From Desulfonatronovibrio hydrogenovorans DSM 9292 (GTDB taxonomy: Bacteria > Desulfobacterota > Desulfovibrionia > Desulfovibrionales > Desulfonatronovibrionaceae), in contig NZ_JMKT01000010.1 in assembly GCF_000686525.1 (NCBI RefSeq), positions 1 through 64,000 on the forward strand: a stretch of 64,000 nucleotides of DNA, read 5' to 3'. How positions within the stretch are numbered: position 1 is the stretch's first letter; each line of letters starts with the position of its first letter. The notes beneath the pieces were generated by a model that searched no databases, had not been told where the DNA came from, and saw only the letters and a program-made list of their open reading frames with translations. Position numbers and translations under genes: made by a program. Below are positions 55,635 through 64,000 of the stretch, in pieces.

Positions 55635-56579
55635 ATGAATTATTTAAAACAAATTGCTTTTACAGCTGCTGCTGTCCTGGTCACGGGGTTAATAGTGGGC
55701 ATGCTGTCCGGGTGTCAGGATGATCAGTCATCCCGGGATTCCGGCATTGCTGACCCGTTTCCCGTAACCAGTCCAGCAGCATATCCGGACAGGACCAGGA
55801 TCGTCCTGACCGGTCTGGTCGAGCCTGTTCAGGAGATCAGGGTCCATGCTCCGGTCCCGGCCAGGATCGAATACGTATCACCCAGACTGGACCAGGGTGA
55901 AATCATTGCCGCCCAGGAGGAAATAATCATCTTGGACAGTCAGGCCCAAAGATCAGCCTTTAAATCAGCCCAAAACCGGGTCCTGAGAGCTGAACAGCAG
56001 CTGGCCCTGCTGGAACATGCGGTTCTTGACGACCACCAGGACTGGAAGCTTTTCCAGACCAGGAGATATACTGAACCGGACCCCTTGCTTGTTTACGCCC
56101 CGCAACTGGAAAAGGCCAGACAGGAAATGACCAAGGCCCGGAATGAACTGACCAGGGCACGCAGGGAACTGGACGGAACTGTGATCAGATTTCCCTTTCC
56201 CTGCCTGGTTGTCTCCAGCCGGGTTTCTGCCGGAGAGCAGGTTACCCCTGACCAGAGTCTGGCTGTCTTGATACCCCTGGACCGGGCCAGAATCATGGCC
56301 CATATCCCTTCTGCCTCAGCAGGATGGCTGAACATTTCCGAAATCAACGACCAAAGTAATGCTCCCCGGGTCAAAATCAGGCTCATGGGCGACCATGTCC
56401 AGCGCTTTCGCGCCGGCAAAGTCACCAGAACAATTGAACGGCTGGATCCGGAAACCGGAATGACGGGCATAGTTGTTGAGTTCATCGACCCTTACGGGTT
56501 TGATGATCATCCAGGTGACAGATTCAGGATTCCTCTAGGTTCGGTGGTTGAACTGGAAATCACCAGCCAGGCTCCTTAA
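55635..56579 (+). CDS. RND-type efflux adaptor lipoprotein, orphan
   Basis: A 314-residue periplasmic adaptor. The N terminus MNYLKQIAFTAAAVLVTGLIVG followed by MLSGC is a lipoprotein signal with the lipobox cysteine at residue 27. Then come a biotinyl-lipoyl-like beta segment (IRVHAPVPARIEYVSPRLDQGEIIAAQEE), a coiled-coil hairpin (about 105-180), and a barrel domain with VSSRVSAGEQVTPDQSLAVLIP. The start is uncertain; the frame opens at 55488, and an ATG at 55593 is the other candidate. No RND pump or outer-membrane channel gene is adjacent. Confidence 0.8.
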   Translation: MNYLKQIAFTAAAVLVTGLIVGMLSGCQDDQSSRDSGIADPFPVTSPAAYPDRTRIVLTGLVEPVQEIRVHAPVPARIEYVSPRLDQGEIIAAQEEIIILDSQAQRSAFKSAQNRVLRAEQQLALLEHAVLDDHQDWKLFQTRRYTEPDPLLVYAPQLEKARQEMTKARNELTRARRELDGTVIRFPFPCLVVSSRVSAGEQVTPDQSLAVLIPLDRARIMAHIPSASAGWLNISEINDQSNAPRVKIRLMGDHVQRFRAGKVTRTIERLDPETGMTGIVVEFIDPYGFDDHPGDRFRIPLGSVVELEITSQAP

Positions 56580-56689
56580 GCGTTTTAAATAGGCCATTTC
56601 CACCGTTGCACAGGATTAAAGGCCTGCACTGTTTAAAGAGGCTAACAGAAACTTTACCCAGTCATCCAGAAAATCAGCGGATAATTCAA

Positions 56690-57109
56690 ATGACCAGCCT
56701 TGAAGGCCGAACCACTCTCCTGTTCAAGACCAGAACAGCACCCGGATTCACCCCGGACTCAATCACCCTGGAGGATGACCAGGAACGCCCCGGCAAAGGT
56801 CAAATCATCTGCAGCCTCTGCAGGGCCATCATTACAGAGGATGTTTACGCCGTAAACATCAACGGCAGCCATGCTCATGTCTTTGTCAATCCTCAGGGTC
56901 TGGTCTTTGAGGTGGGCTGCTTCTCCAAAGCAGAAAATATCACCGGGCTGGGTCCGGTAACTGAAGAGTTCACATGGTTTCCCGGCTACTTCTGGCAGAC
57001 AGCCCTGTGTACTGCCTGCCGGACTCAGCTGGGATGGATCTATTCCGGATCTGAGTCTGGAGCCGTTTCTTTCTTCGGGTTCATCCTGGACCGTCTGATC
57101 CGGGAGTAG
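56690..57109 (+). CDS. Cereblon-like CULT domain protein
   Basis: A 139-residue single-domain protein matching the CULT domain, the ligand pocket of human cereblon. Two zinc pairs are present, CSLC (Cys41, Cys44) and CTAC (Cys107, Cys110). The three aromatic-cage tryptophans are in FTWFPGYFWQTALC (Trp96 and Trp102) and LGWIYSG (Trp116). The length is close to the Magnetospirillum CULT protein (about 124). Natural ligands in bacteria are not established. The frame opens at a TTG (56606); the ATG at 56690 gives the compact domain but has no clear ribosome site. Confidence 0.88.
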   Translation: MTSLEGRTTLLFKTRTAPGFTPDSITLEDDQERPGKGQIICSLCRAIITEDVYAVNINGSHAHVFVNPQGLVFEVGCFSKAENITGLGPVTEEFTWFPGYFWQTALCTACRTQLGWIYSGSESGAVSFFGFILDRLIRE

Positions 57110-57131
57110 CTGCTAACCCTGAAACGGTTCC

Positions 57132-57971
57132 TTATTTTTCACCCAAAAGGACCAGGGGATCAACCGCCTCCCCCAGGATATAGACCCCCAAATGCAGATG
57201 CGGTCCAGTGGCCCTGCCGGTCATGCCCACCAGGCCGACCTGATCTCCCCTGGAAATAAATTCTTTCTCATTTACCTGGATTTCACTCAGGTGCATATAA
57301 ACCGTCTGAAACCCGAGACCATGATCAATAATCACGGTCTTTCCTCCGTAATAAAAATCCCCGGTTAAAATCACCTGCCCGGTCTCCATGGCTGCCACTG
57401 GTACCCCTTCTGCCCCGCGCAGGTCCACGCCGCGATGGGGTGCCCGGGGCTGGTCATTTAAGAACCGGCGCACTCCAAAAGGCGAACTCACGCTTCCGGG
57501 AACCGGACGGACAAAGGAATCAGACCAGAACCGGTCAAGGCTGAAGGTGTTCACTGCTGCCAGGGTCTTTTCCCTCTCCCTGGCTATCCTGTCCAGGACT
57601 TCTGCGGGTGGAGTGACCATGGACTCGGGCAGACTGAGACGCTGAACCGGGTAATCTTTTTCAACTATTCTTATCTGCTTCTGCCTGTCCAGGCGCGAAC
57701 CATTGATTTCAAAAGCAAGGCTCAGGGGATAACTTCCCTTATGATCCAGCCCGGCCCCCAGCAGGATGGCCTGGGTACCAGGCAGCTCTACGGGATAGTC
57801 CCGGGTCTTGTTCATCCAGGAGACCGATATTCTTTCAGGCTGGCGGTCCCAGCTGATTTCAACCAGAAAAGGCTCACCCTGCCCTACCTGCTCGGGAATT
57901 GATATGGAGACCGCATGGGCCGGAAGAGACCACAACATCAATATCAGACTGATCAATAATATCCTTCTCAC
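57132..57971 (-). CDS. M23 family metallopeptidase (peptidoglycan)
   Basis: A 279-residue exported LytM/M23 protein. A signal peptide (RRILLISLILMLWSLPAHA) is followed by an Ig-like N-terminal region and the C-terminal peptidase with zinc motifs HRGVDL and HLHLG. It probably cleaves peptidoglycan cross-links. The start is taken as the GTG at 57971, with AGGAGG five bases upstream; the frame is open to an ATG at 58004. Confidence 0.9.
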   Translation of the reverse strand: MRRILLISLILMLWSLPAHAVSISIPEQVGQGEPFLVEISWDRQPERISVSWMNKTRDYPVELPGTQAILLGAGLDHKGSYPLSLAFEINGSRLDRQKQIRIVEKDYPVQRLSLPESMVTPPAEVLDRIAREREKTLAAVNTFSLDRFWSDSFVRPVPGSVSSPFGVRRFLNDQPRAPHRGVDLRGAEGVPVAAMETGQVILTGDFYYGGKTVIIDHGLGFQTVYMHLSEIQVNEKEFISRGDQVGLVGMTGRATGPHLHLGVYILGEAVDPLVLLGEK

Positions 57972-58138
57972 ACCTTCCTCCTGAAATTCTTTTTTACGGA
58001 TCATCCGGCAGGTTCAGCAGTCCTGCCCGGACTGAACATGTATTTGACGGCCAGTACGCTTCAAGATATTTTTTTCACCCGGACATTACCAGCCCAGGAC
58101 CTTTCAGCTAACACTTTCACTGGGAAATATGACTAAAG

Positions 58139-58780
58139 ATGAAGCAACCCGGCTTCCCTCAAAACAGCTGCCGCAAATGCGGAACATGCTGCCGAAAAAA
58201 CGGACCTGTGCTCCACATGCAGGATCTGGGACTTGTTACTGAAAAAATCCTCCTGCCTGAGAACCTTGTTCTCCTGCGCAAGGGTGAACCAGCCCTGGAC
58301 AATATTCTGGGAAGACCGGTCCTGCTGGACAGAGAGCTTATCAAGGTCAAGGGGAAAAGGCCCGGGACCTGGTCCTGCATCTTTCACCATCAGGCCACGA
58401 ACCTCTGCACCATCCACGACCGCAGACCAGCTCAATGCAGGCTCCTTGAGTGCTGGAACACCGGCAAAATAACCCAATCCTACAATCAGAACACCCTTTC
58501 CAGAACAAATATCTTCAAAAAGGGGACCGCCCTGGAAGAGCTGATCCAAATCCATGAAAACCAGTGTCCGGTGAACTTGCTGGTGGACCTGCTCAAAGAG
58601 GATAAACATTTCCCCGGCAAGGCCGGACATGAGATCAAACTGATCTTATCCCGGGACCAGCAGTTCAGAAACTCATTCATGGAAAAAACCGGAGCAGGGC
58701 CACCAGTACTCGACTACTACTTTGGCCGTCCTCTGACAGAGCTGGTCATCCCGGTTAAGACCTTCCTGGAGCATCACTGA
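58139..58780 (+). CDS. YkgJ family cysteine-cluster protein
   Basis: A 213-residue protein with the CRKCGTCCRK N-terminal cluster (CxxCxxCC) and a second set, TWSCIFHHQATNLCTIHDRRPAQCRLLECW, the YkgJ/CxxCxxCC zinc- or iron-chelating pattern. The function of the family is not established; some members modify or bind metals. The 3' end overlaps the next, opposite gene by seven bases. Confidence 0.87.
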   Translation: MKQPGFPQNSCRKCGTCCRKNGPVLHMQDLGLVTEKILLPENLVLLRKGEPALDNILGRPVLLDRELIKVKGKRPGTWSCIFHHQATNLCTIHDRRPAQCRLLECWNTGKITQSYNQNTLSRTNIFKKGTALEELIQIHENQCPVNLLVDLLKEDKHFPGKAGHEIKLILSRDQQFRNSFMEKTGAGPPVLDYYFGRPLTELVIPVKTFLEHH

Positions 58781-59817
58781 TCCTGGATGGATCCGGCATC
58801 ATTCTCCAGAAGCTTTTCCGACCTTTCCAGGGCCTGATCAGCAACTATCCGGGCGGCTTCAGCCAGGGCCTGGATGGACTCGCCTGAAAATCCGTCAACC
58901 TCCATCCGCCGGTAAATCCACTGAACCTCATAGACATGGTCATGCCCGGCCTGACGCATTTCAGAATCAGCCACCCTGGAAATGATCTTTTCCCTGATGT
59001 TTTCCCTCTGCATGATCAGGGACTTGATTTCATTGCCAAGTCTTTCTCTTTCAGAGGCATTCGAGTCTTCATCCAGTTGCCAGTACTTGAAATAGGTGTC
59101 CCGCAGTTCATCCACCACCAGCAGATAGTCCCCTACCAGATCCAGGGTTCCCGGATCAGCAGCGGTCCGTTCAAAGACCTCTGATAACTGGTTCAGTCTT
59201 TCAGCCAGCAATCTGAACAGCTCTGCTGTTTCATACCTGGTCAAAACCCTTTCCTGCGGCTGGGCAGGGGAAGGAATGGTCCTGATCCTGGTCTGGGCAA
59301 GGTCTTGAATACGGTCCAGGAGCCTGGGACCGTAAAATGAGGTTGCTGATCTGATCACCACAGGCTGCAGCAGATGCCCCAGGACCTCCTGTCTGCCCCT
59401 GAGGATATCTTCCTGATCCACCCTGAAGCCGGTAAGATCAACAGCATAATTCATGTTCACCTGCTTAAAGGTCAGAGCAAATCTGCCAGGTCCTCCTGCA
59501 GGACCTGCCGGAATATAGGCGTTGAAAATCTTCTCAGCCAGCCTGCCTGAAAAGTCATCAGAAATCATCTCATCGGCCAGGTAGATATCTTCATCCTCAG
59601 CCACGGGCCTGGAATCAGCCTCGTCTGTTTCAGGCTGAACACCATCGCCCACCCTGAGATCTTCAAAACGGGTTGTAAAGTCTATCCTCCTGGTCTCCTC
59701 AGGCTGTTCCTCTTCAGGAGAAGGTTTTGGACCGGCAAAGTGAAAAAACCACAGGCCCCCGGCCAGCAAAAGACCAAGCAATCCTGCTCCAAGGACAACA
59801 ATCATTTTTTTAGACAT
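58774..59817 (-). CDS. Uncharacterised membrane-anchored protein
   Basis: A 347-residue protein I do not recognise. A single N-terminal membrane helix (VVLGAGLLGLLLAGGLWFFHF) is followed by an acidic linker rich in Glu/Asp (about 35-80) and then a mainly helical domain (KIFNAYIPAGPAGG; ETAELFRLLAERLNQLSEVFERT). AAGGGGTGA precedes the ATG. It sits 24 bases after the helicase gene on the same strand and may be co-transcribed. Confidence 0.72.
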   Translation of the reverse strand: MSKKMIVVLGAGLLGLLLAGGLWFFHFAGPKPSPEEEQPEETRRIDFTTRFEDLRVGDGVQPETDEADSRPVAEDEDIYLADEMISDDFSGRLAEKIFNAYIPAGPAGGPGRFALTFKQVNMNYAVDLTGFRVDQEDILRGRQEVLGHLLQPVVIRSATSFYGPRLLDRIQDLAQTRIRTIPSPAQPQERVLTRYETAELFRLLAERLNQLSEVFERTAADPGTLDLVGDYLLVVDELRDTYFKYWQLDEDSNASERERLGNEIKSLIMQRENIREKIISRVADSEMRQAGHDHVYEVQWIYRRMEVDGFSGESIQALAEAARIVADQALERSEKLLENDAGSIQDQ

Positions 59818-59841
59818 GGTTCACCCCTTGAGCCTTGAATT

Positions 59842-62694
59842 CTAATTCCAGTCCACCGGGATTCTGACTTTCCGTCCGGACCTGTTCTGAAAAACAAGAT
59901 GACCCTGTTCCCGACCAAATTGATACAAATCCCTGGTAATGGCCACATCCTGTCGGCAATACTCAATTATTTTGTCCATTTTACCCTGCTTCCACCACTT
60001 AAGGGCCAGCAAGCCGCTGGCTGACTTGTTTACCCCCAGGGTGTGCCCAGCCAGGTGGTCCAGGGAAAGTCGGTGACCCAGCCTTTTTTCCACGTCAGCC
60101 AGGATATCAAGGGTTGGCAGATCGTGAAAGTTGAAACCTGACTGTCCTTTCAGAACCCGGTAATCAAACCGGATGAGATTGAAGCCCACCACCAGGTCGA
60201 AACTGCTCAGATATTTTCCCAGATCATCGGTCTGTTCCTGAAAAAAAGTCAAGAACTCATTGGAGCTGGAATCATAAACAACTGAACAGCTCACTCCCAT
60301 GAGATGGCTGTTGCCCCATCCCCCTACCTCCTGGGCAGAAAGCCTGGTTTCAATATCAAGTACTGCAAAATTCTTCATCCGGCTCTTTTCCTTGCTTTTA
60401 TCTTTTTCCAGCCGGGCAGACCCGGCTGGACAGGATACAGGCTGTACTTTTTTCCCGGCCAGCTCCCTCAGCATGACCATGGCTGCTTCCTTATCCAGGG
60501 GTCTGTTCCCGGATCCGCATTTGGGAGAATGAACACAGGCCGGACAGCCATTTTCACACGGACAGCCGGAAATGACCCTCACAGCCCTGTCCAGGAGCTG
60601 GTCCATAAGGGTGAAGGCCTGGGAGCAAAGCCCTATGCCGCCCGGGATTCCATCATAAATGAAAATCGCACCAGTGCCCAGCTGTTCATGGGCCGGAGTG
60701 GATATCCCCCCCAGATCATTACGATCAGTGAGGATCAGCAAGGGCAGGCACCCAATGAGACAATGCTCCACAGCATGAATCCCCCCCATAAAGTGCATCA
60801 TCTTTTTTTCTATCTGCTTGTGCAGATCAGGGTCTATGGTCAGCCAGATTCCCTGAGTCTCAAAGATCACCGGGGGGAGATCCAGGGGTACACTCCCTAT
60901 CCTTCTCTGCCCTTTGACCTGCCTCTTTTCATAACCCACCACCTGTTCGGTAACCTTCAGTTTTCCCAGGCAGACCTTCCCTGCTCCAGTGACCCCGGAT
61001 TGAAGTGTTTCAACAATCTCGGTCTGCTTCTGGGTACAAGCCCGGGTATAGTAACTGAGCCTGGTTTCAGCTGCAAAAACAGACCTGGTTTCCAGACTGA
61101 GTTCATGGACCAGGTATGTTTTGCCCAGATGCAGATAAACTGCTCCAGGGTGTGTTTCATAAAATACCCTGGCCTGGTCAATATCCCCCAGGAACTCCCC
61201 GGTGATCTGGTCAAAAATACTGTAATTACCACCTGATCCCCGCAGATCAACATCCTTGTGAGGATACTTCTCCAGGGTATAATAGTAATCACCCCTGCCT
61301 GCTGGAATCAGTCTCCCCTGCTTTGCAAGATCGCAGACACTTTTTTGAGCCTGGTGCTCCAGAAACTTTTCTTCAGTCTGCAGAGGAAGATCTGCAGCCG
61401 CACACACCAGGTGGTTTGACATGATTCGGGGATTGTAAGGATCAATTACTGCGCTTTCAGGTTCCATGGAAAAAAACTCCTGGGGATGACGCAGAAAGTA
61501 CTGGTCCAGGGCATCCTCATGCCCGATGAGCATCACGGCACTGTCCCGACCGCTCCGGCCCACCCGTCCGGCCCGCTGCCTCGTGGCCATGACCGATCCC
61601 GGATATCCCACCAGCAGACATAAATCCAGGTGACCAATATCTATGCCGAGCTCCAGGGCACTGGTTGATACCACGGCCAGAAGCCTGCCAGAGGATAGCC
61701 CGGCCTCGATTTCCCGGCGCTGCTCAGGCAGGAACCCGGCCCTGTAAGCGCTTATTCTGTTTTTAAACGGCCCGGCCTTTTCAGCACACCACATGGCAAT
61801 GAGTTCGGTCATCTTTCTGGACTGGGTATAGACTATGGTCCTGAGCCCTGCTTCCAGGGCTCTGCCCAGAAGCCTTATTGCTGCTCCAGCTGCTCCCTGC
61901 ATCAAAGGATCAACCAGAAGCAGGTGTTTTTTTCCCTGAGGCGCCCTGCTTTTAGTCAGACTGGTGCAATCCATTCCAGTCAGCTGTGAGGTGAACTGAA
62001 CCGGATTTCTGATGGTGGCTGAACTGAAAATAAAGACCGGCTCCCGGCCGTAGTGAGCGCAGATCCTGGCCAGACGCCGGAATACCCAGGCCATATTGGA
62101 GCCCATAACTCCCCGGTAGGTGTGGACTTCATCCACAATCACATACTTAAGGCCGGAGAAGAAGCCCTTCCACTTCCGGTGATAAGGCAGAAAGGACCGG
62201 TGAAGCATGTCCGGATTGGTCAGGATTATCCTGGGCGGGTCCTTCTTGATCATGGACCTGACAGCATGGTCAGTATCACCGTCATACACGGCTGAAGATA
62301 TATCCTGATTTTCCTTCAGACGTCCGGCCAGTTCAGCTATGAACTGATGCTGATCCTGGGTCAGGGCCTTTAAAGGAAAAAGATACAGGGCCCTGACTTC
62401 AGGGTCTTCCAGGATGGATTCAAAGACCGGAAGATTGTAGATCAGGGACTTGCCACTGGCCGTGGGCGTTGAAACAACCACGTTTTTTCCGGATCTGACC
62501 AGATTGATGGCCTCTGCCTGATGGGTGTACAAAAACCTGATCCCGCTTTTTTCCAGGGCCTGGACCAGGGAGTTATCCGTGCAGCTTAATCTGGCATATT
62601 CGCCCTTTTGAGCGGGGAAAACCTTATGACTGACAATGTTGATACCCAGGGCTTCATCCCCGGAGACCTGTCTGATAAATTTTTCTATGGACAC
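59842..62694 (-). CDS. MrfA-like helicase fused to a YprB-type exonuclease (MrfA-MrfB fusion)
   Basis: A 950-residue two-part DNA repair protein. Residues 1-720 are a superfamily 2 helicase: Walker A STPTASGKS (75-83), DEVH (188-191), SAT, and the second RecA motif QRAGRVGRSGR, then a C-terminal four-cysteine region (GCPCENGCPACVHSPKC, about 710-725) typical of the MrfA/YprA group. Residues about 770-950 are an RNase H-like DnaQ exonuclease of the YprB type, with acidic residues in LDIET, FDYRVL and YCRQDVAITRDL (YxxxD). In Bacillus subtilis MrfA and MrfB are separate, adjacent genes that repair mitomycin C damage. The start is a GTG with no clear ribosome site. Confidence 0.9.
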   Translation of the reverse strand: MSIEKFIRQVSGDEALGINIVSHKVFPAQKGEYARLSCTDNSLVQALEKSGIRFLYTHQAEAINLVRSGKNVVVSTPTASGKSLIYNLPVFESILEDPEVRALYLFPLKALTQDQHQFIAELAGRLKENQDISSAVYDGDTDHAVRSMIKKDPPRIILTNPDMLHRSFLPYHRKWKGFFSGLKYVIVDEVHTYRGVMGSNMAWVFRRLARICAHYGREPVFIFSSATIRNPVQFTSQLTGMDCTSLTKSRAPQGKKHLLLVDPLMQGAAGAAIRLLGRALEAGLRTIVYTQSRKMTELIAMWCAEKAGPFKNRISAYRAGFLPEQRREIEAGLSSGRLLAVVSTSALELGIDIGHLDLCLLVGYPGSVMATRQRAGRVGRSGRDSAVMLIGHEDALDQYFLRHPQEFFSMEPESAVIDPYNPRIMSNHLVCAAADLPLQTEEKFLEHQAQKSVCDLAKQGRLIPAGRGDYYYTLEKYPHKDVDLRGSGGNYSIFDQITGEFLGDIDQARVFYETHPGAVYLHLGKTYLVHELSLETRSVFAAETRLSYYTRACTQKQTEIVETLQSGVTGAGKVCLGKLKVTEQVVGYEKRQVKGQRRIGSVPLDLPPVIFETQGIWLTIDPDLHKQIEKKMMHFMGGIHAVEHCLIGCLPLLILTDRNDLGGISTPAHEQLGTGAIFIYDGIPGGIGLCSQAFTLMDQLLDRAVRVISGCPCENGCPACVHSPKCGSGNRPLDKEAAMVMLRELAGKKVQPVSCPAGSARLEKDKSKEKSRMKNFAVLDIETRLSAQEVGGWGNSHLMGVSCSVVYDSSSNEFLTFFQEQTDDLGKYLSSFDLVVGFNLIRFDYRVLKGQSGFNFHDLPTLDILADVEKRLGHRLSLDHLAGHTLGVNKSASGLLALKWWKQGKMDKIIEYCRQDVAITRDLYQFGREQGHLVFQNRSGRKVRIPVDWN

Positions 62695-62705
62695 GTAACA
62701 GCAGG

Positions 62706-64000
62706 CTATTTGGCCTGGATATTATACTTCTTGAGCTTATACTGCAGAAGACTCTTGGAAATACTCAGGAGTTCCGCCGCCTTGACCTGGACAAAATTGC
62801 TCCTGACCAGGGCTCTTCTGATCAGGGCCGCCTCTATCTTCTCCAGGGTTCCGGACAGCTCCAGCCTGATAGGCAGCAAATCCACCGCACTCTTGAACTG
62901 GGCTTCCTCATCCTTGATCTCACTGGGCAGATCATCAACTCCGATCAGATCCTTGGCAGCCAGGACCATGCATCTTTCCACCACGTTTTCCAGCTGGCGG
63001 ACATTACCGGGCCACTCATAAGCACTCAAGTATTCCAGGGCATCAGGAGAGAATTTTTTCCTGGACTGGATGTTCTCCCCTGCTAATTTCTGCATGAAAT
63101 GAGCCACCAGCAGAGGGATATCCTCCCTTCTTTCCCGCAGGGGTGAAATATTGATATTGACCACATTCAGGCGGTAGTACAGATCTTCCCTGAATTCTCC
63201 CCTGGCCACGGCCTCTTTGAGATTCTTGTTGGTGGCTGCCACCAGGCGGATATCCACGCTGATGGTTTTGCTGCCGCCCACCCGCTCAAAGGACTTTTCC
63301 TGCAGCACCCGCAGCAGTTTGACCTGAAGATCGCTGGAAAGTTCTCCGATTTCATCAAGAAACAGGGTCCCTCCGTGCGCCAGTTCAAACCGGCCTTTTT
63401 TCATGGCTGTAGCCCCGGTGAAAGAGCCTTTTTCGTGTCCGAATATCTCGCTTTCCAGGACCCCGGGACTCAGGGACATGCAGTTCACAGAAATAAACGG
63501 TCCGTCCTTGCGGGGTGAGGAATAGTGTATGGCCTTGGCCACAAGCTCCTTGCCCGTACCGGACTCCCCGGTGACCAGGACTGTGGATTTGCTGGGGGCC
63601 ACCTTGGCCACCACCTGAAGAACCTCCCGCATGGGCTTGCTCTTGCCTACCAGCTTGTGCGGCCCGTGCTGCTCAGCCAGGGTCTGCCGGAGCAGGATGA
63701 TCTCCTGCTCGGACCTGGAAAGCATGACTGCTTTTTTGACCGACAGCAGGAGCTCATCGTTGGCAAAAGGCTTGGAAATATAGTCAAAGGCCCCGCACTT
63801 CATGGCCTCCACTGCTCCGTCTATGCTGCCATAGGCGGTCATGATCAGGACCGGTATATGGGGATAATTCTTATTGACGTGTTCAAGTATCTCCTGTCCG
63901 GTGACTCCGGGCATCTTCATATCCGTAATCACCACATCCACTTCTGACTCATCAAGGTAGTCCAGGGCCATCTGGGAATCGTTCAATGCAGTCACATTGT
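62706..64000 (-). CDS. Sigma-54-dependent response regulator, NtrC family (5' end outside the window)
   Basis: A response regulator activating sigma-54 promoters. The visible 430 residues hold most of a receiver domain (acceptor Asp in VVITDMKMPGVTG), the AAA+ domain with GESGTGKELVAKAIH, GSFTGA (the sigma-54 contact, a GAFTGA variant), LFLDEIGELSSDLQ and the R-finger region, and a C-terminal Fis-type helix-turn-helix (QVKAAELLSISKSLLQYKLKKY). The start codon lies beyond base 64000; the first codons of the receiver are missing. The stop is 11 bases before the helicase start. Confidence 0.93.
   Translation of the reverse strand, partial: NVTALNDSQMALDYLDESEVDVVITDMKMPGVTGQEILEHVNKNYPHIPVLIMTAYGSIDGAVEAMKCGAFDYISKPFANDELLLSVKKAVMLSRSEQEIILLRQTLAEQHGPHKLVGKSKPMREVLQVVAKVAPSKSTVLVTGESGTGKELVAKAIHYSSPRKDGPFISVNCMSLSPGVLESEIFGHEKGSFTGATAMKKGRFELAHGGTLFLDEIGELSSDLQVKLLRVLQEKSFERVGGSKTISVDIRLVAATNKNLKEAVARGEFREDLYYRLNVVNINISPLRERREDIPLLVAHFMQKLAGENIQSRKKFSPDALEYLSAYEWPGNVRQLENVVERCMVLAAKDLIGVDDLPSEIKDEEAQFKSAVDLLPIRLELSGTLEKIEAALIRRALVRSNFVQVKAAELLSISKSLLQYKLKKYNIQAK

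Overview
The window is one chromosomal stretch of a Gram-negative, anaerobic-type bacterium. It opens with the 5' end of a 16S rRNA gene on the minus strand. The wording of that rRNA, together with the gene content (lipoprotein and LPS-type envelope functions, flagellar genes mixed with CgeB-type glycosyltransferases, a histidine-type sulfide-dependent Thi4), fits a member of the Desulfovibrionales, the sulfate-reducing 'delta' group. This placement is inferred from reading, not from a database search. I see no insertion sequence, prophage, integrase, CRISPR array or tRNA gene; coding is dense and mostly housekeeping.

Layout. 1-5 kb: 16S rRNA with tandem upstream promoters, msrB, and a minus-strand htpX-tspO-pabBC group. 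5-8 kb: HD hydrolase, then hemC, a hotdog thioesterase and a DUF1786 protein on the minus strand. 8-12 kb: a protein-quality-control operon cbpA-cbpM-clpB ending in a strong terminator. 12.8-15.4 kb: thi4 under a TPP riboswitch with an intrinsic terminator, a BASS-type symporter and a small HEIGH metallopeptidase. 15.4-20 kb: UbiD-family decarboxylase, LysE exporter, and an aspartase fused to a cyclic-nucleotide-binding-like domain. 20-22 kb: a DNA-repair and defence cluster (AlkD, Cdd1, Mrr). 22.6-31 kb: lactate dehydrogenase, transporters, thiol peroxidase, FxsA, rhomboid protease and the CCA-adding enzyme.

31-34.5 kb: a glnHPQ-type amino-acid ABC transporter with a palindrome inside its promoter, followed 12 bases later by a REC-GGDEF diguanylate cyclase. 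34.8-37.9 kb: a 1046-residue protein of unknown function with a PHP-like N-terminal part and a membrane C-terminal part. 38-41.7 kb: AsmA and a MuiA/DUF4139 protein. 41.7-55.4 kb: a flagellar region. fapA and flaG are on the plus strand. On the minus strand an apparent long operon runs panB, dtd, REC-PP2C phosphatase, RsbW-like kinase, STAS antagonist, CgeB-like and GT9 glycosyltransferases, fliK, flgD, flgE. 55.5-64 kb: an orphan RND-type adaptor lipoprotein, a cereblon-like CULT-domain protein, an M23 peptidase, a YkgJ protein, an unknown membrane-anchored protein, a helicase fused to a YprB-type exonuclease (MrfA plus MrfB in one chain), and a sigma-54 activator cut by the window end.

The most interesting items are the 1046-residue PHP-like membrane protein, the MrfA-MrfB fusion, the bacterial CULT protein, the cNMP-domain/aspartase fusion, the partner-switching module embedded in a flagellar glycosylation and hook operon, and the 112-bp near-identical repeat inside flgE. 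I did not find a clearly new multi-gene defence or mobile system.
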